Assembly: GCA_037783545.1 (NCBI GenBank)
Contig: JBBELK010000326.1
Location: forward strand, 496,001-560,000
Reading direction: 5' to 3'
Length of the DNA: 64,000 bases
DNA from: Henricia sp. BOLD:AAB3569
Taxonomy: Eukaryota; Echinodermata; Asteroidea; Spinulosida; Echinasteridae
In this document: positions 33,982 to 47,550 of the stretch, piece after piece
Position numbering within the stretch: the first letter of the stretch is position 1
How the letters are laid out: each line of letters begins with the position of its first letter
Notes under the pieces: generated by a model
What the model saw: the letters and a program-made list of their open reading frames with translations, nothing else
Told to the model about the DNA's origin: nothing
Database searches by the model: none
Translations under genes and position numbers: made by a program

Positions 33982-36043
33982 CTCTGCAGACCGTGGCTGT
34001 CCGTGTACTCCTGATCACTCGTGCGCATGCTCAGTCTTGTTTGGGACAGGAATTTGGTCAAAGTGTGGTCCAAACGTCGGCAAATTTGGAAGTCAAGGAA
34101 TTTTCCGACGAACTTCAAATTTTGCATGCTCCAAACAGTCTATATTCCGCACTTGTCCTGAAAAATTGACAGACTTTCGCCGGGAAATGGCCGAGAAATT
34201 TCAGAGTTTAGGGAAAACTGGGCTCGGGCTTCCTGCCTGCTCTGCAGACCGTGGCTGTCCGTGTACTCCTGATCACTCGTGCGCATGCTCAGTCTTGTTT
34301 GGGACGGGAATTTGGTCAAAGTGTGGTCCAAACGTCGGCAAATTTGGAAGTCAAGATATTTTCCGACAAACTTCAAATTTTGCATGCTCCAAACAGTCTA
34401 TATTCCGCACTTGTCCTGAAAAATTGACAGACTTTCGCCGGGAAATGGCCGAGACATTTCAGAGTTTAGGAAAAACTGGGCTCGGGCTTCCTGCCTGCTC
34501 TGCAGACCGTGGCTGTCCGTGTACTCCTGATCACTCGTGCGCATGCTCAGTCTTGTTTGGGACGGGAATTTTGTCAAAGTGTGGTCCAAACGTCGTCAAA
34601 TTTGGTAGTCAAGAAATTTTCCGACGAACTTCAAATTTTGCATGCTCCAAACAGTCTATATTCCGCACTTGTCCTGAAAAATTGACAGACTGTCGCCGGG
34701 AAATGGCCGAGAAATTTCAGAGTTTAGGGAAACCTGGGCTCGGGCTTCCTGCCTGCTCTGCAGACCGTGGCTGTCCGTGTACTCCTGATCACTCGTGCGC
34801 ATGCTCAGTCTTGTTTGGGACGGGAATTTGGTCAAAGTGTGGTCCAAACGTCGGCAAATTTGGAAGTCAAGGAATTTTCCGACGAACTTCAAATTTGCGA
34901 GCTCCAAACAGTCTATATTCCGCACTTGTCCTGAAAAATTGACAGACTTTCGCCGGGAAATGGCCGAGAAATTTCAGAGCTTAGGGAAAACTGGGCTCGG
35001 GCTTCCTGCCTGCTCTGCAGACCGTGGCTGTCCGTGTACTCCTGATCACTCGTGCGCATGCTCAGTCTTGTTTGGGACAGGAATTTGGTCAAAGTGTGGT
35101 CCAAACGTCGGCAAATTTGGAAGTCAAGGAATTTTCCGACGAACTTCAAATTTTGCATGCTCCAAACAGTCTATATTCCGCACTTGTCCTGAAAAATTGA
35201 CAGACTTTCGCCGGGAAATGGCCGAGAAATTTCAGAGTTTAGGGAAAACTGGGCTCGGGCTTCCTGCCTGCTCTGCAGACCGTGGCTGTCCGTGTACTCC
35301 TGATCACTCGTGCGCATGCTCAGTCTTGTTTGGGACGGGAATTTGGTCAAAGTGTGGTCCAAACGTCGGCAAATTTGGAAGTCAAGATATTTTCCGACAA
35401 ACTTCAAATTTTGCATGCTCCAAACAGTCTATATTCCGCACTTGTCCTGAAAAATTGACAGACTTTCGCCGGGAAATGGCCGAGACATTTCAGAGTTTAG
35501 GAAAAACTGGGCTCGGGCTTCCTGCCTGCTCTGCAGACCGTGGCTGTCCGTGTACTCCTGATCACTCGTGCGCATGCTCAGTCTTGTTTGGGACGGGAAT
35601 TTTGTCAAAGTGTGGTCCAAACGTCGTCAAATTTGGTAGTCAAGAAATTTTCCGACGAACTTCAAATTTTGCATGCTCCAAACAGTCTATATTCCGCACT
35701 TGTCCTGAAAAATTGACAGACTGTCGCCGGGAAATGGCCGAGAAATTTCAGAGTTTAGGGAAACCTGGGCTCGGGCTTCCTGCCTGCTCTGCAGACCGTG
35801 GCTGTCCGTGTACTCCTGATCACTCGTGCGCATGCTCAGTCTTGTTTGGGACGGGAATTTGGTCAAAGTGTGGTCCAAACGTCGGCAAATTTGGAAGTCA
35901 AGGAATTTTCCGACGAACTTCAAATTTGCGAGCTCCAAACAGTCTATATTCCGCACTTGTCCTGAAAAATTGACAGACTTTCGCCGGGAAATGGCCGAGA
36001 AATTTCAGAGCTTAGGGAAAACTGGGCTCGGGCTTCCTGCCTG
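33982..36043 (+). repeat. 4-monomer unit (1031 bp), two copies
   Basis: Variants recur at 1031 bp: GGGACAGG near 34043 and 35074, GATATTTTCCGACAAAC near 34354 and 35385, GAGACATTTC near 34452 and 35483, ACGTCGTCAAATTTGG near 34591 and 35622, CAAATTTGCGAGC near 34890 and 35921. The first copy matches the single copy at about 26500-27530, so the 4-mer was duplicated on this side only. Confidence 0.85.
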
Positions 36044-36716
36044 CTCTGCAGACCGTGGCTGTCCGTGTACTCCTGATCACTCGTGCGCATGCTCAGTGTT
36101 GTTTGGGACGGGAATTTGGTCAAAGTGTGGTCCAAACGTCGGCAAATTTGGTAGTCAAGACATTTTCCGACGAACTTCAAATTTGCATGCTCCAAACAGT
36201 CTATATTCCGCACTTGTCCTGAAAAATTGACAGACTTTCGCCGGGAAATGGCCGAGAAATTTCAGAGTTTAGGGAAAACTGGGCTCGGGCTTCCTGCCTG
36301 CTCTGCAGACCGTGGCTGTCCGTGTACTCCTGATCACTCGTGCGCATGCTCAGTCTTGTTTGGGACGGGAATTTGGTCAAAGTGTGGTCCAAACGTCGGC
36401 AAATTTGGAAGTCAAGGAATTTTCCGACGAACTTCAAATTTTGCATGCTCCAAACAGTCTATATTCCGCACTTGTCCTGAAAAATTGACAGACTTTCGCC
36501 GGGAAATGGCCGAGAAATTTCATAGTTTAGGGAAAACTGGGCTCGGGCTTCCTGCCTGCTCTGCAGACCGTGGCTGTCCGTGTACTCCTGATCACTCGTG
36601 CGCATGCTCAGTCTTGTTTGGGACGGGAATTTGGTCAAAGTGTGGTCCAAACGTCGGCAAATTTGGAAGTCAAGGAATTTTCCGACGAACTTCAAATTTT
36701 GCATGCTCCAAACAGT
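36044..36716 (+). repeat. Satellite, about 2.6 monomers shared with 27.5-28.2 kb
   Basis: Matches 27535-28207 at +8509 bp, including the short CAAATTTGCATGC near 36179 and TTTCATAGTTTAGGG near 36520. Confidence 0.78.
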
Positions 36717-39700
36717 CTATATTCCGCACTTGTCCTGAAAAATTGACAAACTTTCGCCGGGAAATGGCCGAGAAATTTCAGAGTTTAGGGAAAACTGGGC
36801 TCGGGCTTCCTGCCTGCTCTGCAGACCGTGGCTGTCCGTGTACTCCTGATCACTCGTGCGCATGCTCAGTCTTGTTTGGGACGGGAATTTGGTCAAAGTG
36901 TGGTCCAAACGTCGGCAAATTTGGAAGTCAAGGAATTTTCCGACGAACTTAAAATTGTGCATGCTCCAAACAGTCTATATTCCGCACTTGTCCTGAAAAA
37001 TTGACAGACTTTCGCCGGGAAATGGCCGAGAAATTTCAGAGTTTAGGGAAAACTGGGCTCGGGCTTCCTGCCTGCTCTGCAGACCGTGGCAGTCCGTGTA
37101 CTCCTGATCACTCGTGCGCATGCTCAGTCTTGTTTGGGACGGGAATTTGGTCAAAGTGTGGTCCAAACGTCGGCAAATTTGGAAGTCAAGGAATTTTCCG
37201 ACGAACTTCGAATTTTGCATGCTCCAAACAGTCTATATTCCGCACTTGTCCTGAAAAATTGACAGACTTTCGCCGGGAAATAGCCGAGAAATTTCAGAGC
37301 TTAGGGAAAACTGGGCTCGGGCTTCCTGCCTGCTCTGCAGACCGTGGCTGTCCGTGTACTCCTGATCACTCGTGCGCATGCTCAGTGTTGTTTGGGACGG
37401 GAATTTGGTCAAAGTGTGGTCCAAACGTCGGCAAATTTGGTAGTCAAGACATTTTCCGACGAACTTCAAATTTTGCATGCTCCAAACAGTCTATATTCCG
37501 CACTTGTCCTGAAAAAATTGACAGACTTTCGCCGGGAAATGGCCGAGAAATTTAATAGTTTAGGGAAAACTGGGCTCGGGCTTCCTGCCTGCTCTGCAGA
37601 CCGTGGCTGTCCGTGTACTCCTGATCACTCGTGCGCATGCTCAGTCTTGTTTGGGACGGGAATTTGGTCAAAGTGTGGTCCAAACGTCGGCAAATTTGGA
37701 AGTCAAGGAATTTTCCGACGAACTTAAAATTGTGCATGCTCCAAACAGTCTATATTCCGCACTTGTCCTGAAAAATTGACAGACTTTCGCCGGGAAATGG
37801 CCGAGAAATTTCAGAGTTTAGGGAAAACTGGGCTCGGGCTTCCTGCCTGCTCTGCAGACCGTGGCAGTCCGTGTACTCCTGATCACTCGTGCGCATGCTC
37901 AGTCTTGTTGGGACGGGAATTTGGTCAAAGTGTGGTCCAAACGTCGGCAAATTTGGAAGTCAAGGAATTTTCCGACGAACTTCGAATTTTGCATGCTCCA
38001 AACAGTCTATATTCCGCACTTGTCCTGAAAAATTGACAGACTTTCGCCGGGAAATAGCCGAGAAATTTCAGAGCTTAGGGAAAACTGGGCTCGGGCTTCC
38101 TGCCTGCTCTGCAGACCGTGGCTGTTCGTGTACTCCTGATCACTCGTGCGCATGCTCAGTGTTGTTTGGGACGGGAATTTGGTCAAAGTGTGGTCCAAAC
38201 GTCGGCAAATTTGGTAGTCAAGACATTTTCCGACGAACTTCAAATTTTGCATGCTCCAAACAGTCTATATTCCGCACTTGTCCTGAAAAATTGACAGACT
38301 TTCGCCGGGAAATGGCCGAGAAATTTCAGAGTTTAGGGAAACCTGGGCTCGGGCTTCCTGCCTGCTCTGCAGACCGTGGCTGTCCGTGTACTCCTGATCA
38401 CTCGTGCGCATGCTCAGTCTTGTTTGGGACGGGAATTTGGTCAAAGTGTGGTCCAAACGTCGGCAAATTTGGAAGTCAAGGAATTTTCCGACGAACTTCA
38501 AATTTTGCATGCTCCAAACAGTCTATATTCCGCACTTGTCCTGAAAAATTGACAGACTTTCGCCGGGAAATGGCCGAGAAATTTCAGAGTTTAGGGAAAC
38601 CTGGGCTCGGGCTTCCTGCCTGCTCTGCAGACCGTGGCTGTCCGTGTACTCCTGATCACTCGTGCGCATGCTCAGTCTTGTTTGGGACGGGAATTTGGTC
38701 AAAGTGTGGTCAAAACGTCGGCAAATTTGGAAGTCAAGGAATTTTCCGACGAACTTCAAATTTGCATGCTCCAAACAGTCTATATTCCGCACTTGTCCTG
38801 AAAAACTTGACAGACTTTCGCCGGGAAATGGCCGAGAAATTTCAGAGTTTAGGGAAAACTGGGCTCGGGCTTCCTGCCTGCTCTGCAGACCGTGGCTGTC
38901 CGTGTACTCCTGATCACTCGTGCGCATGCTCAGTCTTGTTTGGGACGGGAATTTGGTCAAAGTGTGGTCCAAACGTCGGCAAATTTGGAAGTCAAGGAAT
39001 TTTCCGACGAACTTCAAATTTTGCATGCTCCAAACAGTCTATATTCCGCACTTGTCCTGAAAAATTGACAAACTTTCGCCGGGAAATGGCCGAGAAATTT
39101 CAGAGTTTAGGGAAAACTGGGCTCGGGCTTCCTGCCTGCTCTGCAGACCGTGGCTGTCCGTGTACTCCTGATCACTCGTGCGCATGCTCAGTCTTGTTTG
39201 GGACGGGAATTTGGTCAAAGTGTGGTCCAAACGTCGGCAAATTTGGAAGTCAAGGAATTTTCCGACGAACTTAAAATTGTGCATGCTCCAAACAGTCTAT
39301 ATTCCGCACTTGTCCTGAAAAATTGACAGACTTTCGCCGGGAAATGGCCGAGAAATTTCAGAGTTTAGGGAAAACTGGGCTCGGGCTTCCTGCCTGCTCT
39401 GCAGACCGTGGCAGTCCGTGTACTCCTGATCACTCGTGCGCATGCTCAGTCTTGTTTGGGACGGGAATTTGGTCAAAGTGTGGTCCAAACGTCGGCAAAT
39501 TTGGAAGTCAAGGAATTTTCCGACGAACTTCGAATTTTGCATGCTCCAAACAGTCTATATTCCGCACTTGTCCTGAAAAATTGACAGACTTTCGCCGGGA
39601 AATAGCCGAGAAATTTCAGAGCTTAGGGAAAACTGGGCTCGGGCTTCCTGCCTGCTCTGCAGACCGTGGCTGTCCGTGTACTCCTGATCACTCGTGCGCA

Positions 39701-41360
39701 TGCTCAGTGTTGTTTGGGACGGGAATTTGGTCAAAGTGTGGTCCAAACGTCGGCAAATTTGGTAGTCAAGACATTTTCCGACGAACTTCAAATTTTGCAT
39801 GCTCCAAACAGTCTATATTCCGCACTTGTCCTGAAAAAATTGACAGACTTTCGCCGGGAAATGGCCGAGAAATTTAATAGTTTAGGGAAAACTGGGCTCG
39901 GGCTTCCTGCCTGCTCTGCAGACCGTGGCTGTCCGTGTACTCCTGATCACTCGTGCGCATGCTCAGTCTTGTTTGGGACGGGAATTTGGTCAAAGTGTGG
40001 TCCAAACGTCGGCAAATTTGGAAGTCAAGGAATTTTCCGACGAACTTAAAATTGTGCATGCTCCAAACAGTCTATATTCCGCACTTGTCCTGAAAAATTG
40101 ACAGACTTTCGCCGGGAAATGGCCGAGAAATTTCAGAGTTTAGGGAAAACTGGGCTCGGGCTTCCTGCCTGCTCTGCAGACCGTGGCAGTCCGTGTACTC
40201 CTGATCACTCGTGCGCATGCTCAGTCTTGTTGGGACGGGAATTTGGTCAAAGTGTGGTCCAAACGTCGGCAAATTTGGAAGTCAAGGAATTTTCCGACGA
40301 ACTTCGAATTTTGCATGCTCCAAACAGTCTATATTCCGCACTTGTCCTGAAAAATTGACAGACTTTCGCCGGGAAATAGCCGAGAAATTTCAGAGCTTAG
40401 GGAAAACTGGGCTCGGGCTTCCTGCCTGCTCTGCAGACCGTGGCTGTTCGTGTACTCCTGATCACTCGTGCGCATGCTCAGTGTTGTTTGGGACGGGAAT
40501 TTGGTCAAAGTGTGGTCCAAACGTCGGCAAATTTGGTAGTCAAGACATTTTCCGACGAACTTCAAATTTTGCATGCTCCAAACAGTCTATATTCCGCACT
40601 TGTCCTGAAAAATTGACAGACTTTCGCCGGGAAATGGCCGAGAAATTTCAGAGTTTAGGGAAACCTGGGCTCGGGCTTCCTGCCTGCTCTGCAGACCGTG
40701 GCTGTCCGTGTACTCCTGATCACTCGTGCGCATGCTCAGTCTTGTTTGGGACGGGAATTTGGTCAAAGTGTGGTCCAAACGTCGGCAAATTTGGAAGTCA
40801 AGGAATTTTCCGACGAACTTCAAATTTTGCATGCTCCAAACAGTCTATATTCCGCACTTGTCCTGAAAAATTTACAGACTTTCGCCGGGAAATGGCCGAG
40901 AAATTTCAGAGTTTAGGGAAACCTGGGCTCGGGCTTCCTGCCTGCTCTGCAGACCGTGGCTGTCCGTGTACTCCTGATCACTCGTGCGCATGCTCAGTCT
41001 TGTTTGGGACGGGAATTTGGTCAAAGTGTGGTCCAAACGTCGGCAAATTTGGAAGTCAAGGAATTTTCCGACGAACTTCAAATTTGCATGCTCCAAACAG
41101 TCTATATTCCGCACTTGTCCTGAAAAATTGACAGACTTTCGCCGGGAAATGGCCGAGAAATTTCAGAGCTTAGGGAAAACTGGGCTCGGGCTTCCTGCCT
41201 GCTCTGCAGACCGTGGCTGTCCGTGTACTCCTGATCACTCGTGCGCATGCTCAGTGTTGTTTGGGACGGGAATTTGGTCAAAGTGTGGTCCAAACGTCGG
41301 CAAATTTGGTAGTCAAGACATTTTCCGACGAACTTCAAATTTTGCATGCTCCAAACAGTC
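36717..41360 (+). repeat. 9-monomer unit (2322 bp), two copies
   Basis: Copies at about 36717-39038 and 39039-41360. Shared markers at +2322 bp include GAAATTTAATAG (37552, 39874), the short CTTGTTGGGA (37907, 40229), GGCTGTTCGTGTAC (38120, 40442) and CAAATTTGCATGC (38757, 41079). The ninth monomer differs: the first copy has a unique GAAAAACTTGACAG near 38804, the second has GAGCTTAGGG and CTCAGTGTTG. Confidence 0.85.
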
Positions 41361-44300
41361 TATATTCCTCACTTGTCCTGAAAAATTGACAGACTTTCGC
41401 CGGGAAATGGCCGAGAAATTTCATAGTTTAGGGAAAACTGGGCTCGGGCTTCCTGCCTGCTCTGCAGACCGTGGCTGTCCGTGTACTCCTGATCACTCGT
41501 GCGCATGCTCAGTCTTGTTTGGGACGGGAATTTGGTCAAAGTGTGGTCCAAACGTCGGCAAATTTGGAAGTCAAGGAATTTTCCGACGAACTTCAAATTT
41601 TCCATGCTCCAAACAGTCTATATTCCGCACTTGTCCTGAAAAATTGACAAACTTTCGCCGGGAAATGGCCGAGAAATTTCAGAGTTTAGGGAAAACTGGG
41701 CTCGGGCTTCCTGCCTGCTCTGCAGACCGTGGCTGTCCGTGTACTCCTGATCACTCGCGCGCATGCTCAGTCTTGTTTGGGACGGGAATTTGGTCAAAGT
41801 GTGGTCCAAACGTCGGCAAATTTGGTAGTCAAGACATTTTCCGACGAACTTCAAATTTTGCATGCTCCAAACAGTCTATATTCCTCACTTGTCCTGAAAA
41901 ATTGACAGACTTTCGCCGGGAAATGGCCGAGAAATTTCATAGTTTAGGGAAAACTGGGCTCGGGCTTCCTGCCTGCTCTGCAGACCGTGGCTGTCCGTGT
42001 ACTCCTGATCACTCGTGCGCATGCTCAGTCTTGTTTTGGACGGGAATTTGGTCAAAGTGTGGTCCAAACGTCGGCAAATTTGGAAGTCAAGGAATTTTCC
42101 GACGAACTTCAAATTTTGCATGCTCCAAACAGTCTATATTCTGCACTTGTCCTGAAAAATTGACAAACTTTCGCCGGGAAATGGCCGAGAAATTTCAGAG
42201 TTTAGGGAAAACTGGGCTCGGGCTTCCTGCCTGCTCTGCAGACCGTGGCAGTCCGTGTACTCCTGATCACTCGTGCGCATGCTCAGTCTTTTTGGGACGG
42301 GAATTTGGTCAAAGTGTGGTCCAAACGTCGGCAAATTTGGAAGTCAAGGAATTTTCCGACGAACTTCGAATTTTGCATGCTCCAAACAGTCTATATTCCG
42401 CACTTGTCCTGAAAAATTGACAGACTTTCGCCGGGAAATAGCCGAGAAATTTCAGAGCTTAGGGAAAACTGGGCTCGGGCTTCCTGCCTGCTCTGCAGAC
42501 CGTGGCTGTTCGTGTACTCCTGATCACTCGTGCGCATGCTCAGTGTTGTTTGGGACGGGAATTTGGTCAAAGTGTGGTCCAAACGTCGGCAAATTTGGTA
42601 GTCAAGACATTTTCCGACGAACTTCAAATTTTGCATGCTCCAAACAGTCTATATTCCGCACTTGTCCTGAAAAATTGACAGACTTTCGCCGGGAAATGGC
42701 CGAGAAATTTCAGAGTTTAGGGAAACCTGGGCTCGGGCTTCCTGCCTGCTCTGCAGACCGTGGCTGTCCGTGTACTCCTGATCACTCGTGCGCATGCTCA
42801 GTCTTGTTTGGGACGGGAATTTGGTCAAAGTGTGGTCCAAACGTCGGCAAATTTGGAAGTCAAGGAATTTTCCGACGAACTTCAAATTTTGCATGCTCCA
42901 AACAGTCTATATTCCGCACTTGTCCTGAAAAATTGACAGACTTTCGCTGGGAAATGGCCGAGAAATTTCAGAGTTTAGGGAAACCTGGGCTCGGGCTTCC
43001 TGCCTGCTCTGCAGACCGTGGCTGTCCGTGTACTCCTGATCACTCGTGCGCATGCTCAGTCTTGTTTGGGACGGGAATTTGGTCAAAGTGTGGTCCAAAC
43101 GTCGGCAAATTTGGAAGTCATGGAATTTTCCGACGAACTTCAAATTTTGCATGCTCCAAACAGTCTATATTCCGCACTTGTCCTGAAAAATTTACAGACT
43201 TTCGCCGGGAAATGGCCGAGAAATTTCAGAGTTTAGGGAAACCTGGGCTCGGGCTTCCTGCCTGCTCTGCAGACCGTGGCTGTCCGTGTACTCCTGATCA
43301 CTCGTGCGCATGCTCAGTCTTGTTTGGGACGGGAATTTGGTCAAAGTGTGGTCCAAACGTCGGCAAATTTGGAAGTCAAGGAATTTTCCGACGAACTTCA
43401 AATTTGCATGCTCCAAACAGTCTATATTCCGCACTTGTCCTGAAAAATTGACAGACTTTCGCCGGGAAATGGCCGAGAAATTTCAGAGCTTAGGGAAAAC
43501 TGGGCTCGGGCTTCCTGCCTGCTCTGCAGACCGTGGCTGTCCGTGTACTCCTGATCACTCGTGCGCATGCTCAGTGTTGTTTGGGACGGGAATTTGGTCA
43601 AAGTGTGGTCCAAACGTCGGCAAATTTGGTAGTCAAGACATTTTCCGACGAACTTCAAATTTTGCATGCTCCAAACAGTCTATATTCCTCACTTGTCCTG
43701 AAAAATTGACAGACTTTCGCCGGGAAATGGCCGAGAAATTTCATAGTTTAGGGAAAACTGGGCTCGGGCTTCCTGCCTGCTCTGCAGACCGTGGCTGTCC
43801 GTGTACTCCTGATCACTCGTGCGCATGCTCAGTCTTGTTTGGGACGGGAATTTGGTCAAAGTGTGGTCCAAACGTCGGCAAATTTGGAAGTCAAGGAATT
43901 TTCCGACGAACTTCAAATTTTCCATGCTCCAAACAGTCTATATTCCGCACTTGTCCTGAAAAATTGACAAACTTTCGCCGGGAAATGGCCGAGAAATTTC
44001 AGAGTTTAGGGAAAACTGGGCTCGGGCTTCCTGCCTGCTCTGCAGACCGTGGCTGTCCGTGTACTCCTGATCACTCGTGCGCATGCTCAGTCTTGTTTTG
44101 GACGGGAATTTGGTCAAAGTGTGGTCCAAACGTCGGCAAATTTGGAAGTCAAGGAATTTTCCGACGAACTTCAAATTTTGCATGCTCCAAACAGTCTATA
44201 TTCTGCACTTGTCCTGAAAAATTGACAAACTTTCGCCGGGAAATGGCCGAGAAATTTCAGAGTTTAGGGAAAACTGGGCTCGGGCTTCCTGCCTGCTCTG

Positions 44301-47300
44301 CAGACCGTGGCTGTCCGTGTACTCCTGATCACTCGTGCGCATGCTCAGTCTTGTTTGGGACGGGAATTTGGTCAAAGTGTGGTCCAAACGTCGGCAAATT
44401 TGGAAGTCAAGGAATTTTCCGACGAACTTAAAATTGTGCATGCTCCAAACAGTCTATATTCCGCACTTGTCCTGAAAAATTGACAGACTTTCGCCGGGAA
44501 ATGGCCGAGAAATTTCAGAGTTTAGGGAAAACTGGGCTCGGGCTTCCTGCCTGCTCTGCAGACCGTGGCTGTCCGTGTACTCCTGATCACTCGTGCGCAT
44601 GCTCAGTCTTGTTTGGGACGGGAATTTGGTCAAAGTGTGGTCCAAACGTCGGCAAATTTGGAAGTCAAGGAATTTTCCGACGAACTTCAAATTTTCCATG
44701 CTCCAAACAGTCTATATTCCGCACTTGTCCTGAAAAATTGACAAACTTTCGCCGGGAAATGGCCGAGAAATTTCAGAGTTTAGGGAAAACTGGGCTCGGG
44801 CTTCCTGCCTGCTCTGCAGACCGTGGCTGTCCGTGTACTCCTGATCACTCGCGCGCATGCTCAGTCTTGTTTGGGACGGGAATTTGGTCAAAGTGTGGTC
44901 CAAACGTCGGCAAATTTGGTAGTCAAGACATTTTCCGACGAACTTCAAATTTTGCATGCTCCAAACAGTCTATATTCCTCACTTGTCCTGAAAAATTGAC
45001 AGACTTTCGCCGGGAAATGGCCGAGAAATTTCATAGTTTAGGGAAAACTGGGCTCGGGCTTCCTGCCTGCTCTGCAGACCGTGGCTGTCCGTGTACTCCT
45101 GATCACTCGTGCGCATGCTCAGTCTTGTTTTGGACGGGAATTTGGTCAAAGTGTGGTCCAAACGTCGGCAAATTTGGAAGTCAAGGAATTTTCCGACGAA
45201 CTTCAAATTTTGCATGCTCCAAACAGTCTATATTCTGCACTTGTCCTGAAAAATTGACAAACTTTCGCCGGGAAATGGCCGAGAAATTTCAGAGTTTAGG
45301 GAAAACTGGGCTCGGGCTTCCTGCCTGCTCTGCAGACCGTGGCAGTCCGTGTACTCCTGATCACTCGTGCGCATGCTCAGTCTTTTTGGGACGGGAATTT
45401 GGTCAAAGTGTGGTCCAAACGTCGGCAAATTTGGAAGTCAAGGAATTTTCCGACGAACTTCGAATTTTGCATGCTCCAAACAGTCTATATTCCGCACTTG
45501 TCCTGAAAAATTGACAGACTTTCGCCGGGAAATAGCCGAGAAATTTCAGAGCTTAGGGAAAACTGGGCTCGGGCTTCCTGCCTGCTCTGCAGACCGTGGC
45601 TGTTCGTGTACTCCTGATCACTCGTGCGCATGCTCAGTGTTGTTTGGGACGGGAATTTGGTCAAAGTGTGGTCCAAACGTCGGCAAATTTGGTAGTCAAG
45701 ACATTTTCCGACGAACTTCAAATTTTGCATGCTCCAAACAGTCTATATTCCGCACTTGTCCTGAAAAATTGACAGACTTTCGCCGGGAAATGGCCGAGAA
45801 ATTTCAGAGTTTAGGGAAACCTGGGCTCGGGCTTCCTGCCTGCTCTGCAGACCGTGGCTGTCCGTGTACTCCTGATCACTCGTGCGCATGCTCAGTCTTG
45901 TTTGGGACGGGAATTTGGTCAAAGTGTGGTCCAAACGTCGGCAAATTTGGAAGTCAAGGAATTTTCCGACGAACTTCAAATTTTGCATGCTCCAAACAGT
46001 CTATATTCCGCACTTGTCCTAAAAAAATTGACAGACTTTCGCCGGGAAATGGCCGAGAAATTTCAGAGTTTAGGGAAACCTGGGCTCGGGCTTCCTGCCT
46101 GCTCTGCAGACCGTGGCTGTCCGTGTACTCCTGATCACTCGTGCGCATGCTCAGTCTTGTTTGGGACGGGAATTTGGTCAAAGTGTGGTCCAAACGTCGG
46201 CAAATTTGGAAGTCAAGGAATTTTCCGACGAACTTCAAATTTTGCATGCTCCAAACAGTCTATATTCCGCACTTGTCCTGAAAAATTTACAGACTTTCGC
46301 CGGGAAATGGCCGAGAAATTTCAGAGTTTAGGGAAACCTGGGCTCGGGCTTCCTGCCTGCTCTGCAGACCGTGGCTGTCCGTGTACTCCTGATCACTCGT
46401 GCGCATGCTCAGTCTTGTTTGGGACGGGAATTTGGTCAAAGTGTGGTCCAAACGTCGGCAAATTTGGAAGTCAAGGAATTTTCCGACGAACTTCAAATTT
46501 GCATGCTCCAAACAGTCTATATTCCGCACTTGTCCTGAAAAATTGACAGACTTTCGCCGGGAAATGGCCGAGAAATTTCAGAGCTTAGGGAAAACTGGGC
46601 TCGGGCTTCCTGCCTGCTCTGCAGACCGTGGCTGTCCGTGTACTCCTGATCACTCGTGCGCATGCTCAGTGTTGTTTGGGACGGGAATTTGGTCAAAATG
46701 TGGTCCAAACGTCGGCAAATTTGGTAGTCAAGACATTTTCCGACGAACTTCAAATTTTGCATGCTCCAAACAGTCTATATTCCTCACTTGTCCTGAAAAA
46801 TTGACAGACTTTCGCCGGGAAATGGCCGAGAAATTTCATAGTTTAGGGAAAACTGGGCTCGGGCTTCCTGCCTGCTCTGCAGACCGTGGCTGTCCGTGTA
46901 CTCCTGATCACTCGTGCGCATGCTCAGTCTTGTTTGGGACGGGAATTTGGTCAAAGTGTGGTCCAAACGTCGGCAAATTTGGAAGTCAAGGAATTTTCCG
47001 ACGAACTTCAAATTTTCCATGCTCCAAACAGTCTATATTCCGCACTTGTCCTGAAAAATTGACAAACTTTCGCCGGGAAATGGCCGAGAAATTTCAGAGT
47101 TTAGGGAAAACTGGGCTCGGGCTTCCTGCCTGCTCTGCAGACCGTGGCTGTCCGTGTACTCCTGATCACTCGTGCGCATGCTCAGTCTTGTTTTGGACGG
47201 GAATTTGGTCAAAGTGTGGTCCAAACGTCGGCAAATTTGGAAGTCAAGGAATTTTCCGACGAACTTCAAATTTTGCATGCTCCAAACAGTCTATATTCTG

Positions 47301-47550
47301 CACTTGTCCTGAAAAATTGACAAACTTTCGCCGGGAAATGGCCGAGAAATTTCAGAGTTTAGGGAAAACTGGGCTCGGGCTTCCTGCCTGCTCTGCAGAC
47401 CGTGGCTGTCCGTATACTCCTGATCACTCGTGCGCATGCTCAGTCTTGTTTGGGACGGGAATTTGGTCAAAGTGTGGTCCAAACGTCGGCAAATTTGGAA
47501 GTCAAGGAATTTTCCGACGAACTTAAAATTGTGCATGCTCCAAACAGTCT
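41361..47550 (+). repeat. 12-monomer unit (3094/3095 bp), two copies
   Basis: Copies at about 41361-44454 and 44455-47550. Shared markers include TTTTCCATGCTCC (41599, 44693 and 43919, 47014), CTCGCGCGCATG (41756, 44850), CTTGTTTTGGACGG (42032, 45126 and 44093, 47188), CTTTTTGGGACGG (42290, 45383) and TATTCTGCACTTG. One A gain near 46020 in copy 2 turns 3094 into 3095. Its variants are unrelated to the 12-mer of the left domain despite the same length. Confidence 0.85.
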
